Of a DNA stretch of 64,000 nucleotides, positions 46,951 to 56,544 are shown piece after piece. The notes below the pieces were generated by a model, which saw only the letters and a program-made list of their open reading frames with translations, was not told the origin of the DNA and ran no database searches. The position numbers and the translations under genes were made by a program. Every line of letters begins with the position of its first letter. Position 1 is the first letter of the stretch. The stretch lies in NCBI RefSeq assembly GCF_007004645.1, contig NZ_ML660019.1, forward strand, positions 1-64,000, in the 5' to 3' direction. The stretch is from Aliiroseovarius halocynthiae. Lineage in GTDB: Bacteria; Pseudomonadota; Alphaproteobacteria; Rhodobacterales; Rhodobacteraceae.

Positions 46951-48273
46951 TCACGTTTCGCGGAACGCTTTCTTGAAATAATCCCACAGAGGTTCGAGCA
47001 AATAGTGCATTGGGCTGCGGTCTGCGGTGCGGATAAAGGCGGAAACAGGCATGCCGGGAATCAGAACAGCCCCTTCCGGCAGCCGTTTGATCTGGCCGTC
47101 ATCCAGTTGAACTTCGGCTTGGTAGTAAGGTTGGCCCGTAACGTCGTCGACAAAGGAATCCGCCGAGACACGCGTCACGCGGCCCAGAAGATCGGGGGTT
47201 TCGCGGCTGTTGAAAGCCGGAAATTGCAGATAGACGGGCTGTCCAACAAAGATCTGGTCGATATTAAGCGGGTCGACCCGTGTCATAATCACAAGATTGC
47301 GGTCCTGAGGAACAACGAACAGCACCGGCTGGGCAGGTTGAACGACAGCACGTTCAGAAAAAACCTGAAGCCCATGGATGACGCCGGTCACTGGTGCCCG
47401 GATCTCTAGCCGCCCCAACTGTTCCAGCGTGCTGCGCCGTTGTTCGGCCAGATCGCGCGTCTTGGCACGGGCATCCCGCAGCTCCGAGATCGCAGTCTCG
47501 CGCAGATCGGTTTTCAAGGAAATGCTTTGCAATTCGGATTCGGTGATCCGCAGTTCGGCCTCAGCATGGCTTGCTGAAAGCTCGCCCAGCCGACCCAGAA
47601 TACCTGCCTCTTCCCGCTTCAACCCCAAAACACGTGATGCTTGCGAAAGGCCTTTATCCAGCAGGGATTGCTGGTTTTCCAGCTCTTCCCGGATCAGGTT
47701 CAATTGTTCGCTGAGCGCAACGGACTGGGCATCCAGCCCGTCCAATTGGCGTGATATCTGTGTCTTGCGCTTGTCGAGCTGTTCCAGCTGTGTCGACAGC
47801 CCATCCATCCGCGAGTTGAAAAGACGGATTTGGCCCTGCATCAGGCTGTCTATCTCGGGGTTTCTTTTGGCGGCTTCCAACAGTTCTTCCTCGAAGGAGA
47901 GCACATCTTCCGCGTCGCGCTCGGCCTCGTAGCGCGCCTGACGTGCCAGAAGTTCAAAGTACTGCCCTTCAGTGATTGTCAGCTGCGAGGCAAGGCGGCC
48001 CGCGTCCAGGCGGATCAGCACGTCGCCAGCCTGTACCGTATCGCCTTCATCAATCAGGATCTCGGTAACAATGCCGCCGTCAAGATGCTGGACCACTTTG
48101 CGGTTTTGTTCGATTTGCACTTGGCCGTCTGCAACGATGGCGCCAGACAATTTGCTGGCGACGGACCATGTGCCAAAACCTCCGACAAGGAACAGCAGTG
48201 TGACGAATCCCAAAATCAGTGGGCGGCGCGCCGAGAAGCTTGGCAATTCATGCATATGTGTGCCCTGCATCAT
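46951..48273 (-). CDS. HlyD family type I secretion periplasmic adaptor
   Basis: The 440-residue protein has one N-terminal membrane helix (about 17-36), a short lipoyl-like segment ([27 protein letters not shown]), a long coiled coil (about 120-280) and a C-terminal barrel ([36 protein letters not shown]). This is the membrane-fusion subunit linking the ABC exporter to an outer-membrane TolC channel. ATG 48273 overlaps the ABC gene stop. No RTX substrate or TolC gene is adjacent. Confidence 0.92.
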   Translation of the reverse strand: MMQGTHMHELPSFSARRPLILGFVTLLFLVGGFGTWSVASKLSGAIVADGQVQIEQNRKVVQHLDGGIVTEILIDEGDTVQAGDVLIRLDAGRLASQLTITEGQYFELLARQARYEAERDAEDVLSFEEELLEAAKRNPEIDSLMQGQIRLFNSRMDGLSTQLEQLDKRKTQISRQLDGLDAQSVALSEQLNLIREELENQQSLLDKGLSQASRVLGLKREEAGILGRLGELSASHAEAELRITESELQSISLKTDLRETAISELRDARAKTRDLAEQRRSTLEQLGRLEIRAPVTGVIHGLQVFSERAVVQPAQPVLFVVPQDRNLVIMTRVDPLNIDQIFVGQPVYLQFPAFNSRETPDLLGRVTRVSADSFVDDVTGQPYYQAEVQLDDGQIKRLPEGAVLIPGMPVSAFIRTADRSPMHYLLEPLWDYFKKAFRET

Positions 48274-49994
48274 TGCGTTCCCCCGTTGGTCTGCGTTGAC
48301 TGAATTTGCTGTGCGTTCTGGACATGCGCTTTTAGCACATCGTCACGCGGGCCAAAGCCGCGCGCCGTGCCGCCATCAATGATCAACAACAACTCGCATT
48401 CTTGAATGGCTGCCGGGCGGTGGGCCATGATCATGATAGCCCCACCGCGTGCTTTCACCGCGCGGATTGCGCGGTTCAAAGCTTGCGTGCCCTCGTTGTC
48501 GAGGTTCGAATTCGGTTCGTCCAGCACCAGTAGAACCGGTTCGCCATAGAGCGCGCGCGCCAGCCCGACTCGTTGCATCTGCCCGCCGGAAAGGGTCGCG
48601 CCTCCGGGGGAGATCGGCGTGTCATAGCCATCCGGCAGCGATAAGATTAGTTCGTGTGCACCCGCCATTTGCGCGGCCGCGACGACGGCTTCTGAATCAG
48701 GTTGCAGATCAAGACCCGCAATGTTTTCGGCTATCGTGCCTTCGAATAACTGGACCCGTTGCGGTAGATAGCCGACATAGCGTCCCAATGCTTCTGGTGA
48801 ATAGTTGTCCAGTGATGCGCCGCCTAGGCGAACCACGCCGCCATCTGGCGTGACGACACCAGTCAGAACCCGTGCAAGTGTCGATTTTCCCGCACCTGAT
48901 GGTCCGATCACTCCCAAGGCCTCGCCCGGTTTCATGTCGAAGTTCACCTGTCGCAGGACCGCACGATGTGCGCCTCGCGGAATCACGGTCAGGTTTTCGA
49001 CCCGCAGATTGGCTTCGGGACGAGGCAGGGCGGTGCGTTCCTGTTCTGGGGGCGTATCGGCCAAAAGCTCGGCCAGAGCCTGCCAACCAGAGCGCGCGCG
49101 CTGCACGACTTGCCATTGGTTTACAGCTGTATCCACGGGCGCTAATGCGCGGCCGAGAAGGATTGAACCAGCAATCATAGCCCCTGGTGAAATCTCGCCC
49201 TTCAAAGCCAGATAGGCACCAAGTCCCAGCATCGCGGATTGCAGAAACTGCCGGAACGTCTTCGACATCGCCGAAAACTGTCCCAACCGGTCCGAGGCGC
49301 GCAGGTTTTCAAACAATGACTGTTCACGCGACTGATACCAGCGTTTATACGCGCCGCTGGACATGCCAAGTGCACGCACCATCTCGGATTCCACGCGCAT
49401 TTGTTCTGCCATCTGCTCGGCTCGGTGCGATGCAATGGTGGCTTGGGTCAGCGGGCCTTTGGAGAACATTTGGTTCAATACTGTGATGGCAATCAAACAG
49501 CCGCCACCCGAGACTGCCAAGATACCCAGCCATGGGTGAAAAACGCTGATTGCGAATAGAAAGAACGGAGTCCAAGGGATGTCAAACGCTGCGGTGATGA
49601 CAGGGCTGGAAAGAAGTTTTTGGACGGCTTCCAGATCTTTTAGGCCAGCGGTGCTGCCTCTGTTATCCGCTTGGCGCATCACGGCGGAGAAGACCCGCTG
49701 GTCAAGAGATGCCTGAAACTGAGCCCCAGCACGGGCGAGAATGCGCGTGCGGGAATAGTCAAGCACGCCCATGATCAAAAATAGAAATGCCATCAGCAGC
49801 GTTAAAGCAATCAAGGTCGCTTCGGACCGGCTACCCAGAACCCGGTCATAGAGCTGGAGCATATAGATCGGTGCGGTCAGCATTAGAAGGTTTACAAAGA
49901 CTGAGAACAGGCCGACGCTCCACATCAAACTGCGCAGTTTTCGGCGTTGTGTGCGAAGCTCTTCCAGCCCCTGAATTAGTTGGATTTGTTTCAT
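48270..49994 (-). CDS. Type I secretion system permease/ATPase (PrtD-like)
   Basis: The 574-residue ABC exporter has six membrane segments in its first half (about 22-300) and an ATPase with Walker [10 protein letters not shown], signature [15 protein letters not shown] and Walker [14 protein letters not shown]. No peptidase C39 domain is present, so it belongs to the PrtD/AprD class that exports proteins with C-terminal signals. The start at 49994 ([13 protein letters not shown]) fits family length; a longer frame from 50069 would begin with TTG and no clear site. It pairs with the HlyD gene. Confidence 0.9.
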   Translation of the reverse strand: MKQIQLIQGLEELRTQRRKLRSLMWSVGLFSVFVNLLMLTAPIYMLQLYDRVLGSRSEATLIALTLLMAFLFLIMGVLDYSRTRILARAGAQFQASLDQRVFSAVMRQADNRGSTAGLKDLEAVQKLLSSPVITAAFDIPWTPFFLFAISVFHPWLGILAVSGGGCLIAITVLNQMFSKGPLTQATIASHRAEQMAEQMRVESEMVRALGMSSGAYKRWYQSREQSLFENLRASDRLGQFSAMSKTFRQFLQSAMLGLGAYLALKGEISPGAMIAGSILLGRALAPVDTAVNQWQVVQRARSGWQALAELLADTPPEQERTALPRPEANLRVENLTVIPRGAHRAVLRQVNFDMKPGEALGVIGPSGAGKSTLARVLTGVVTPDGGVVRLGGASLDNYSPEALGRYVGYLPQRVQLFEGTIAENIAGLDLQPDSEAVVAAAQMAGAHELILSLPDGYDTPISPGGATLSGGQMQRVGLARALYGEPVLLVLDEPNSNLDNEGTQALNRAIRAVKARGGAIMIMAHRPAAIQECELLLIIDGGTARGFGPRDDVLKAHVQNAQQIQSTQTNGGTQ

Positions 49995-50185
49995 CAACTC
50001 TGCTCGTTCTTTGGGCGCAGGTGTACTAAGCTCCACAGGATCATGGAATGGGCAAGTTTCTGCTTGCAACTGTCTCTAAATAGTCACATTCAATTGCTGC
50101 AGAAGCCTTAACATCTGTGCATCGTGTCTGCATCTACTATGTGTGGCTTGAATAGGCAAAAACACCAAAATTAGCGATTGTTCAC

Positions 50186-50929
50186 GTGACGAAAACAAAT
50201 TTCAAAGCAACGGTCGTGCTGGCCGGTCTGGCACTGATGGGTCTTAGCGCCTGTGCATCTGCGCCTGCGCCGTCAGGATATTCCGACCCGCACGAAGATC
50301 AGAACCGCTGGACACACCGTGCGAATGTTAAACTGGATCGTGCGCTGGTGTCGCCCGCGTCGAACACCTATGGCACCATTTTGCCTCAACCGGTGCGCGA
50401 TTCGGTGTCGTCTTTCTCGGACAATGCTTCCTTGCCGGGGGTTGTCGCGAACAACCTGCTTCAGGGCAACATCGAGGATGCGGTGCATAACACCGTCCGG
50501 TTTGCCTTCAATTCTACGTTGGGTTTGCTTGGCATTTTCGACGTTGCCACGGGTGTTGGTCTGGAAGAGCGTGACAGCGACTTCGGCGAGACCCTGCATG
50601 TCTGGGGTGCGCCGGAAGGGGACTATGTGGTTCTGCCTTTCTTCGGCCCATCGACCGAGCGTGATGGGTTCGGGATCTTGGTGGACTTCGTTTTGAACCC
50701 ACTAAGCTTGGCTTTGCCGACGGAAGTAAAACACCTTCCAAAAGCCGCTTGGGTGCTGTCTAAGTTCGGTGATCGCTATCAGTTCAGCGACACGATTGAC
50801 GAGTTCTATGAGAGCGAAGATGGCTATGACCTGATGAAACTCTACTATCTGGACTCGCGCCGTTACGAGCTGGGTATTGAAGTCGAAGATGATGAGCTTG
50901 AGGATCTTTATGATGCGTATGATGGGTAA
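50186..50929 (+). CDS. mlaA: MlaA family lipoprotein (VacJ)
   Basis: The 247-residue protein has a lipobox LMGLSACA after a hydrophobic signal, so it is an outer-membrane lipoprotein. The MlaA domain follows (about 40-230): FSDNASLPGVVANNLLQGNIEDA, then FGETLHVWGAPEGDYVVLPFFGPSTERDGFG, all conserved in the family. MlaA removes phospholipids from the outer leaflet as part of the Mla system. It starts at GTG 50186, overlaps mlaC, and is divergent from the T1SS ATPase gene. The MlaFED transporter is not in this window. Confidence 0.94.
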   Translation: MTKTNFKATVVLAGLALMGLSACASAPAPSGYSDPHEDQNRWTHRANVKLDRALVSPASNTYGTILPQPVRDSVSSFSDNASLPGVVANNLLQGNIEDAVHNTVRFAFNSTLGLLGIFDVATGVGLEERDSDFGETLHVWGAPEGDYVVLPFFGPSTERDGFGILVDFVLNPLSLALPTEVKHLPKAAWVLSKFGDRYQFSDTIDEFYESEDGYDLMKLYYLDSRRYELGIEVEDDELEDLYDAYDG

Positions 50930-51527
50930 CGAAATCTCGATGACACGCCGTGCCTTTGTGGGCGGTTTGGCGGGGCTGGGTGTTTTGGCTGCAATGCCAG
51001 GGCGCGCGCTGGCTGCAATCTCTGCCGGGCAGGCCGAAAGCCTGATCAACAAAGTTGTCGCCGACATTAATTCGATCATCAATTCGGGCGGATCTGAATC
51101 CGCGATGATCAAGAAATTCGAAGGCGTTTTCGCGAAATACGCCGACGTAAACTTTATCGCCCTGTCGGCTTTGGGGCCGGATGGCCGCTCGGCCAGCTCG
51201 GGGCAGAAAAGTGCCTTCGTGAAAGCGTTCCGTGGCTATATCGCCCGACGCTATGGCAGCCGCTTCCGCGAATTCCAAGGTGGACGTATCGATGTTGTCA
51301 GCACAAAGCAGGTGAAAAGCCGCTTTGAGGTTTTGACGAAAACGACGCTGAAGGGTCACTCGCCGTTTGATGTTGTGTTCATCGTGTCGTCCAAGAACGG
51401 CAAGTTCATTGATATGCAGGTTGAAGGCATCTCGATCGTGAAGTCCGAGCGCAAGGAAATTGGCGCTATGCTGGACCGTCGCAAAGGTGACCTGAACCGC
51501 CTGATCGCGGATCTGCAAAAAGGCTGA
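50910..51527 (+). CDS. mlaC: MlaC/Ttg2D family phospholipid-binding protein
   Basis: The product (205 residues from ATG 50910; ATGs at 50922 and 50940 are also possible) carries the MlaC domain (about 45-200) with GYIARRYGSRF and IDVVSTKQVKSRFEVLTKTTL. It is the periplasmic shuttle that carries phospholipid between MlaA and the inner-membrane MlaFEDB. The signal MTRRAFVGGLAGLGVLAA has a Tat-like TRRAF motif, which would be unusual for MlaC. AGG six bases before 50910 and the overlap with mlaA favour coupled translation. Confidence 0.9.
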   Translation: MMRMMGNEISMTRRAFVGGLAGLGVLAAMPGRALAAISAGQAESLINKVVADINSIINSGGSESAMIKKFEGVFAKYADVNFIALSALGPDGRSASSGQKSAFVKAFRGYIARRYGSRFREFQGGRIDVVSTKQVKSRFEVLTKTTLKGHSPFDVVFIVSSKNGKFIDMQVEGISIVKSERKEIGAMLDRRKGDLNRLIADLQKG

Positions 51528-51548
51528 GAAACGCCCACCTAGAATTAG

Positions 51549-51579
51549 AAAAGCCCCGGTCCTTGTGCCGGGGCTTTTT
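51549..51579 (+). terminator. Terminator after mlaC
   Basis: AAAAGCCCCGG pairs with CCGGGGCTTTT across 8 bases, followed by T. Confidence 0.88.
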
Positions 51580-51609
51580 CGTTGTGTGATCTAGATGCCT
51601 TTGACCTAG

Positions 51610-53835
51610 TCAGTTGCCCTGCCCAAAGATCGAGCGCAGCACGCCGATAAACGCATCTTCGACCGCGTTCCCCACGGATTGGCCGCCACCTTGGTTCTGC
51701 GGCACGCCGAAATCTTGCGGGCCGCCCGAGTTCATGGTGCGCCCGTCGAACTGCGGAACGAAGTTCGGACGGATCATCGGCAGGGGTGTCGGCACCAGTT
51801 GTGATTGGATGTTTACCATCGCCTCGCGCCACATTTCGGCCGGCAGGCCGCCGCCGGTCACACCTTTCAGCGGCGTGTTGTCGTCATAGCCCATCCAGAT
51901 GCCCATGACGTAATCCGCCGTGAAGGCAATGAACCACGCGTCTCGGGCCGAGGTCGTCGTTCCGGTCTTGCCCGCAATCTCTAGCCCCTCAATCCGGGCA
52001 CGTGTGCCGGTGCCCGCTTCGACAACGCGGCTCATCATATATGTCAGCTGTGCAGCTGCCTCGCGCGAGATCACGCGCTCGCCAATACCACCGGTCTGGG
52101 TCATCAACGGATCCCGGTCACCAACAAGGCGCAGCTCGGTCAGGCCATAGGGCGTCACCGACGACCCGCCGTTCAGAATACCCGCATAGGCGCCTGTGGT
52201 TTCCAAAAGCGTGCCGTCGGACGCCCCAAGTGCCAGCGCCGGGCCTGCGGCCAGATCACTTTCGATGCCAAACATCGACGCGACCGAGCGGACAGCTTCA
52301 CGCCCAACTTCCTCGGACACTTTTACGGCAGGGATGTTCAGCGATTTGGCCAACGCTTCGGTGAAGCTGACCGGACCATAGAATTTCTTTGAGTAGTTCT
52401 TGGGGCACCACTCACCTGATCCGGGGATGTTCAGGCAATACGGTTCGTCCACCACATAGTCATCCCACTGATACCCCATATCCAGCGCGGCGGCGTATAC
52501 AAAGGGTTTGAAGGCCGACCCGGTCTGACGTTTGGCTTGCGTCGCGCGGTTGAATGCGCCCGTCACGCGGGTTTCGCGTCCACCGACCAGCCCGCGCACA
52601 GCGCCATCTGCACTCATCACGACGATCGCGGCTTGCGCCTTCGATCCGGCCGAGACTTTTTCAGCAAAGATCTTGGCCATCGCATTTTCCGCCGCTTTCT
52701 GAATACGCGGGTCCAGCGTGGTTTTGATGATCACGTCTTCCGTGGTTTTGCGGGTCAGGAAGGCGGGCAGATCGCCCATGATCCAGTCTGCAAAATACCC
52801 ACCTGCCTGCGCCTTCGCGGCTTTCGATAGCACGGCGGGGTTCTGCTGATAGTAAGCCGTGTCTTTGTTCGACAGGTAATCCTGTTCGTTCATCAGGCGC
52901 AGCACAGTCGCTGCCCGATCCTGCGAGCGCTTCAGGTTGTTGGTCGGCGCAAAGCGCGACGGCGCGGTCAGCATGCCCGACAGCATCGCGGCCTGCGCTG
53001 GGTTCAGCTCGGACGCGGGGATCGCGAAGTAGCGTTGCGAGGCCGCATCAAATCCGAACGATCCCGCACCCAAATAGGCGCGGTTCATATAGATGGTCAG
53101 GATCTCGTCCTTGGTGAACTTGGTTTCCAATGCCATCGCATAGACGGCTTCTTTCATCTTGCGCCACAAAGACCCCTGACGACAGTCCGCCTCGTATGCG
53201 GCTTCTGTCTTCCAGACGTCGGCATCATACGGAACACCAAGGCACAGCAGCTTGGCCACCTGCTGTGTCAGGGTTGAACCACCGTGACCAGACAGCGGTC
53301 CACGCCCCTCGCTCATGTTGATCTTCACAGCGCTGGCAATGCCGCGCGGGCTGAGGCCGAAGTGGCGATAGAAGCGTTTGTCCTCGGTCGCGACAACTGC
53401 GTTCTTCAGGTGGGGGCTGACCGTTTCCGTGGTGATCGTGCGTCCGCGCTGGTCCCCGCGCCAAGCATAAACTTCGCCATAGCGATCCAAAATGGTGACC
53501 GACCCCTTGGCGCGGCCATCCAGCATCGCGTTCAGCTCGGGCATTGTGGAGGCAAAGTAAAATACCGCTCCGCCGATAATCAGAGCTGTTACCACAGCGC
53601 CTTTCCACATCAGGCGCCAGAACATCCGCAAAACCCAGCTGATGAACACGAAAGGCCACATCAAAATCGAACGCGGTTTCTTCGGCCCGCCCCCACCGCC
53701 CGTGCGGCGTCGCTTGGGCGCGGCTTTGCGCTTGGTGGTCGTGCTGCTTCGCGCAGGCTTCTTGGGCGCTGCCTTTTTTGTCGGGTAACGCTTGTCTGCC
53801 ACCAGTGCGGGGCGCTTTCGGCCAGATTGGCTCAT
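51610..53835 (-). CDS. Penicillin-binding protein 1A family (class A)
   Basis: The 741-residue protein starts with a basic, disordered cytoplasmic tail rich in Lys/Arg/Pro (about 1-55) and one membrane helix (about 70-105). A GT51 glycosyltransferase domain (VVATEDKRFYRHFGLSPRGI) and a transpeptidase domain follow. In the latter the nucleophile Ser lies in TGSAFKPF, SLN in AKSLNIP, and KTGTT near 645. It polymerises and cross-links peptidoglycan. ATG 53835 (MSQSGRK) is chosen because the long upstream frame lacks a site. The C-terminus is Gln/Gly/Pro-rich. Confidence 0.94.
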   Translation of the reverse strand: MSQSGRKRPALVADKRYPTKKAAPKKPARSSTTTKRKAAPKRRRTGGGGGPKKPRSILMWPFVFISWVLRMFWRLMWKGAVVTALIIGGAVFYFASTMPELNAMLDGRAKGSVTILDRYGEVYAWRGDQRGRTITTETVSPHLKNAVVATEDKRFYRHFGLSPRGIASAVKINMSEGRGPLSGHGGSTLTQQVAKLLCLGVPYDADVWKTEAAYEADCRQGSLWRKMKEAVYAMALETKFTKDEILTIYMNRAYLGAGSFGFDAASQRYFAIPASELNPAQAAMLSGMLTAPSRFAPTNNLKRSQDRAATVLRLMNEQDYLSNKDTAYYQQNPAVLSKAAKAQAGGYFADWIMGDLPAFLTRKTTEDVIIKTTLDPRIQKAAENAMAKIFAEKVSAGSKAQAAIVVMSADGAVRGLVGGRETRVTGAFNRATQAKRQTGSAFKPFVYAAALDMGYQWDDYVVDEPYCLNIPGSGEWCPKNYSKKFYGPVSFTEALAKSLNIPAVKVSEEVGREAVRSVASMFGIESDLAAGPALALGASDGTLLETTGAYAGILNGGSSVTPYGLTELRLVGDRDPLMTQTGGIGERVISREAAAQLTYMMSRVVEAGTGTRARIEGLEIAGKTGTTTSARDAWFIAFTADYVMGIWMGYDDNTPLKGVTGGGLPAEMWREAMVNIQSQLVPTPLPMIRPNFVPQFDGRTMNSGGPQDFGVPQNQGGGQSVGNAVEDAFIGVLRSIFGQGN

Positions 53836-54220
53836 GATACTCGTCCGGGTCTGCTCGGTGCTTGTCTTTGTGACATACAGCGTTTCGGTTTTATTTTGGG
53901 ACAGAGTAAAGCCGAAACGCCCGGAACACACCAGCATTGCGGGCGGGTTTAAACAATACCTGTCTTAATCTTCTTCTCAAACGCTTTAGCGATTCGTTCG
54001 AAACAAGTGTAGCCCGAACCCCGCCACCGCGCGACTTTTCGCGCTGCTTGAAATTTAATCACCGCCCTAGGCAACTGCGTCAAATTCCGGGCGTGTCCGG
54101 TTTTCAAGTCAGCTTCCCTGCCCAATTTCTACCCGCTCGCGTGCATTTTCTGCATCGCGGCGGCTGTCTTGCTGCAAGCGCATGGTGAACACGCCGTGCC
54201 GAAAAGGGAAAGGAAAGAAC
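53836..54220. other. Intergenic region between the PBP1A and glnK genes
   Basis: No gene seen in 385 bases. An inverted repeat GCGTTTCGG/CCGAAACGC (53880-53920, loop 23) sits in the leader of the PBP gene. Nearer glnK is a sigma-54-like element at 54158-54173, preceded by TGCA-N5-TGCA (54142-54154), which loosely resembles an NtrC half-site pair. Confidence 0.5.
54158..54173 (+). promoter_or_regulatory. Sigma-54-like promoter element before glnK
   Basis: CGGCGGCTGTCTTGCT has GG and GC at the -24/-12 spacing, and TTGC, of the sigma-54 consensus. It lies 48 bases before GTG 54221. Some Rhodobacteraceae activate nitrogen genes with NtrC without sigma-54, so the match is only suggestive. Confidence 0.35.
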
Positions 54221-54559
54221 GTGAAACTGATCATTGCAGCGATCAAACCGTTCAAGCTGGAAGACGTACGCGAGGCCCTGACGACTGTGGGTGTCACCGG
54301 CATGATGGTTTCTGAAATCAAGGGGTTCGGGGCCCAGTCGGGTCACACCGAGATCTATCGCGGCGCTGAATACGCCGTGAACTTTCTGCCGAAAATCAAG
54401 CTTGAGATCGTCGTGAATGATGATCTGGCCGCCGAGGTTGTCGAGACCATCTCGAAGGCCGCGCACACCGGCAAAATCGGTGACGGCAAGATCTTCACTC
54501 TCGACGTGTCGGACGCCATGCGCGTGCGCACCGGCGAAACTGGCACTGACGCCGTATAA
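54221..54559 (+). CDS. glnK: Nitrogen regulatory protein P-II (GlnK)
   Basis: The 112-residue signalling protein begins MKLIIAAIKPFKLEDVREAL, has the T-loop GHTEIYRGAEY with the uridylylated Tyr51, and ends in the usual B/C-loop region (KIGDGKIFTL, VRTGETG). It senses glutamine and 2-oxoglutarate and blocks the ammonium channel AmtB. It is followed directly by amtB, which identifies it as GlnK rather than GlnB. GTG 54221 follows AAAGGAAAG, a strong site. Confidence 0.95.
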   Translation: MKLIIAAIKPFKLEDVREALTTVGVTGMMVSEIKGFGAQSGHTEIYRGAEYAVNFLPKIKLEIVVNDDLAAEVVETISKAAHTGKIGDGKIFTLDVSDAMRVRTGETGTDAV

Positions 54560-54573
54560 GCGTGAAAGGACAG

Positions 54574-55884
54574 ATGATGACACGCAAACTTCTGATTTCG
54601 ACGGCCCTTTTGGCCGCACTGCCGGGACTGGCCTTCGCGGAAGGCGAAGCTGCTGCGCATACCGGTTTCATCCTGACCTCGGTCCTGTTCCTTCTGGGGG
54701 GTGTTCTGGTGTTCTGGATGGCGGCTGGTTTCGCCATGCTGGAAGCCGGGCTGGTGCGGTCCAAAAACGTGACCATGCAGCTGACCAAAAACATCGCGCT
54801 CTTTTCCATCGCGGCGATCATGTATTGGCTGGCCGGTTACGGCATCATGTATCCCGGCGACTGGCTGATCGAAGGCTGGCTGGGTCCGTTCTTCGCCGTG
54901 ACCTCGCTTGATCCGGTTGGCGTTGCTGCTGATGCGGTGGACGTCGGCTATGCCTCGGGTGCATCGGACTTTTTCTTCCAGCTGATGTTCTGCGCCACCA
55001 CGGCCTCGATCGTGTCGGGCACGCTGGCTGAACGCATCAAACTGTGGCCCTTCCTGGCCTTCGTGGTTGTCCTGACCGGCTTCATCTATCCGATCGAAGC
55101 AAGCTGGCAGTGGGGCGGCGGCTGGCTGTCGGAGGCTGGCTTCTCGGACTTTGCCGGGTCGACCTTGGTACACGCTGCGGGTGGCTTCGCTGCACTGGCG
55201 GGTGTCCTGATCCTTGGTCCGCGTATCGGCAAGTATAAGGACGGCCGTACCGTTCCCATGCCGGGTTCGAACCTGCCGCTGGCAACCTTGGGTACGTTTA
55301 TCCTGTGGCTGGGTTGGTTCGGCTTCAATGGCGGCTCGCAGCTGGCCATGGGCACCATCTCGGACGTCTCGGACGTGGCACGTATCTTCGCCAACACCAA
55401 TATGGCTGCTGCCGCAGGTGCTGTCGTTGCGATGATCATGACGCAGGTGATGTTCAAAAAGGTCGACCTGACGATGACCTTGAACGGCGCGCTGGCTGGT
55501 CTGGTATCGATCACTGCCGAGCCTCTGGCACCCTCGCTGTTCCAAGCGCTGATCATCGGCGGCATCGGCGGCGCAATCGTAGTCTTCGTAGTTCCGCTGC
55601 TGGACAAGCTGAAGATCGACGACGTGGTTGGCGCCATCCCGGTTCACCTGGTAGCAGGCTTCTGGGGTACGTTCATCGTCGCATGGACCAACACCGACGC
55701 CAGCTTTGGCACCCAGATCATGGGCTTCCTGGCAATCGGCATCTTCGTCTTCGTCGTAAGCTTCATCTTCTTCGCGATCATCAAGGCCACCATGGGTCTG
55801 CGTGTCAGCGAAGAGGAAGAGGTGAACGGTCTGGACACCGCCGAGCTGGGCATGGAAGCCTACCCGGAATTCACCAACGGGTAA
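54574..55884 (+). CDS. amtB: Ammonium transporter
   Basis: The 436-residue channel has a signal-like N-terminus (about 1-21) and eleven membrane segments. The twin His residues are in DFAGSTLVHAAGGFAALAG and PVHLVAGFWGTF; the conserved Asp precedes the first. It takes up ammonium under limitation and is gated by GlnK, whose gene lies 14 bases upstream. ATG 54574 has GAAAGGA before it. Two hairpins follow. Confidence 0.95.
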   Translation: MMTRKLLISTALLAALPGLAFAEGEAAAHTGFILTSVLFLLGGVLVFWMAAGFAMLEAGLVRSKNVTMQLTKNIALFSIAAIMYWLAGYGIMYPGDWLIEGWLGPFFAVTSLDPVGVAADAVDVGYASGASDFFFQLMFCATTASIVSGTLAERIKLWPFLAFVVVLTGFIYPIEASWQWGGGWLSEAGFSDFAGSTLVHAAGGFAALAGVLILGPRIGKYKDGRTVPMPGSNLPLATLGTFILWLGWFGFNGGSQLAMGTISDVSDVARIFANTNMAAAAGAVVAMIMTQVMFKKVDLTMTLNGALAGLVSITAEPLAPSLFQALIIGGIGGAIVVFVVPLLDKLKIDDVVGAIPVHLVAGFWGTFIVAWTNTDASFGTQIMGFLAIGIFVFVVSFIFFAIIKATMGLRVSEEEEVNGLDTAELGMEAYPEFTNG

Positions 55885-55893
55885 GACATAAAA

Positions 55894-55914
55894 GCCGGGG
55901 GACTAACCCCCGGC
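55894..55914 (+). terminator. First hairpin after amtB
   Basis: GCCGGGGG pairs with CCCCCGGC around ACTAA. No T-run follows, so it may act with the second hairpin. Confidence 0.5.
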
Positions 55915-55952
55915 ACACGCTGGCCGCGCAAATGCCAAGGCCAACAGGGTGG

Positions 55953-55979
55953 AAAAGGGGGCTGGAAGGCTCCCTTTTC
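55953..55979 (+). terminator. Second hairpin after amtB
   Basis: AAAAGGG and CCCTTTT pair around a partly paired GGCTGGAAGGCT loop and are followed by CTTGT. A plausible terminator of the glnK-amtB operon. Confidence 0.6.
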
Positions 55980-56047
55980 TTGTCCTGACTAATTCGGGTT
56001 AGTATTGCCGGTCATCTTTAAGCCAATCGAATATAAAGGTAACTTAA

Positions 56048-56356
56048 TCATCTTAACCTGACGACACCTACACCAAAATGCTTCCGAAAAATCTCTTCAA
56101 CTCCTCTGAAAACTCGACCCTTGTCAAAGTTGTATTTAGCGATTGTTGGACGAATGTTTGCCGGGTTGACCGCTTCATGGCCTTCAAAATCATCCAGCAT
56201 TTGATCTGTTGCGTACATGACGTTCGCGAATGTAGTCGCGTCGATTTCTTCGAATGCTTGTGCTATGCCACGCGTCCTGACGAAACCGCCCACTCCTAAG
56301 GTCACGATTGTGTCATCTATTGCCGCCTCAAGTTTTGCGACGAGTATGTCATCCAT
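56048..56356 (-). CDS. Unknown 102-residue protein
   Basis: The product begins MDDILVAKLEAAIDDTIVTLG, is soluble and helical, and ends GVEEIFRKHFGVGVVRLR. I recognise no family. A purine-rich stretch with GAGGCG lies just upstream. Its codons are more AT-rich than the core genes around it. It stands alone between the amtB terminators and the aminotransferase gene, so it may be a recent arrival. Confidence 0.5.
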   Translation of the reverse strand: MDDILVAKLEAAIDDTIVTLGVGGFVRTRGIAQAFEEIDATTFANVMYATDQMLDDFEGHEAVNPANIRPTIAKYNFDKGRVFRGVEEIFRKHFGVGVVRLR

Positions 56357-56522
56357 TTATTTTCGCCTCGAAACAGGCGTAACTTATTGTGATAGTGTGA
56401 GGAATCTACATCAAGGCCGCCAAGGCCGCAAGCCTAGGAAGGCACACAGGGTCTCACGTCACCGAAATGTTGTTCAGAGCTGTGCAACTAGACTGGATTC
56501 CAGAGAAGCTATTCCATGAAGT

Positions 56523-56544
56523 GGTTGGGGCCTAAACCCCAACC
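56523..56544 (-). terminator. Hairpin over the stop codon of the aminotransferase gene
   Basis: GGTTGGGG pairs with CCCCAACC around a 6-nt loop that contains the TAG stop of the gene at 56532. No T-run follows. Confidence 0.45.

Noticed and set aside
54355-55647. A 430-codon minus-strand frame
   Set aside because: It is antisense to glnK and amtB, whose protein motifs are unmistakable.
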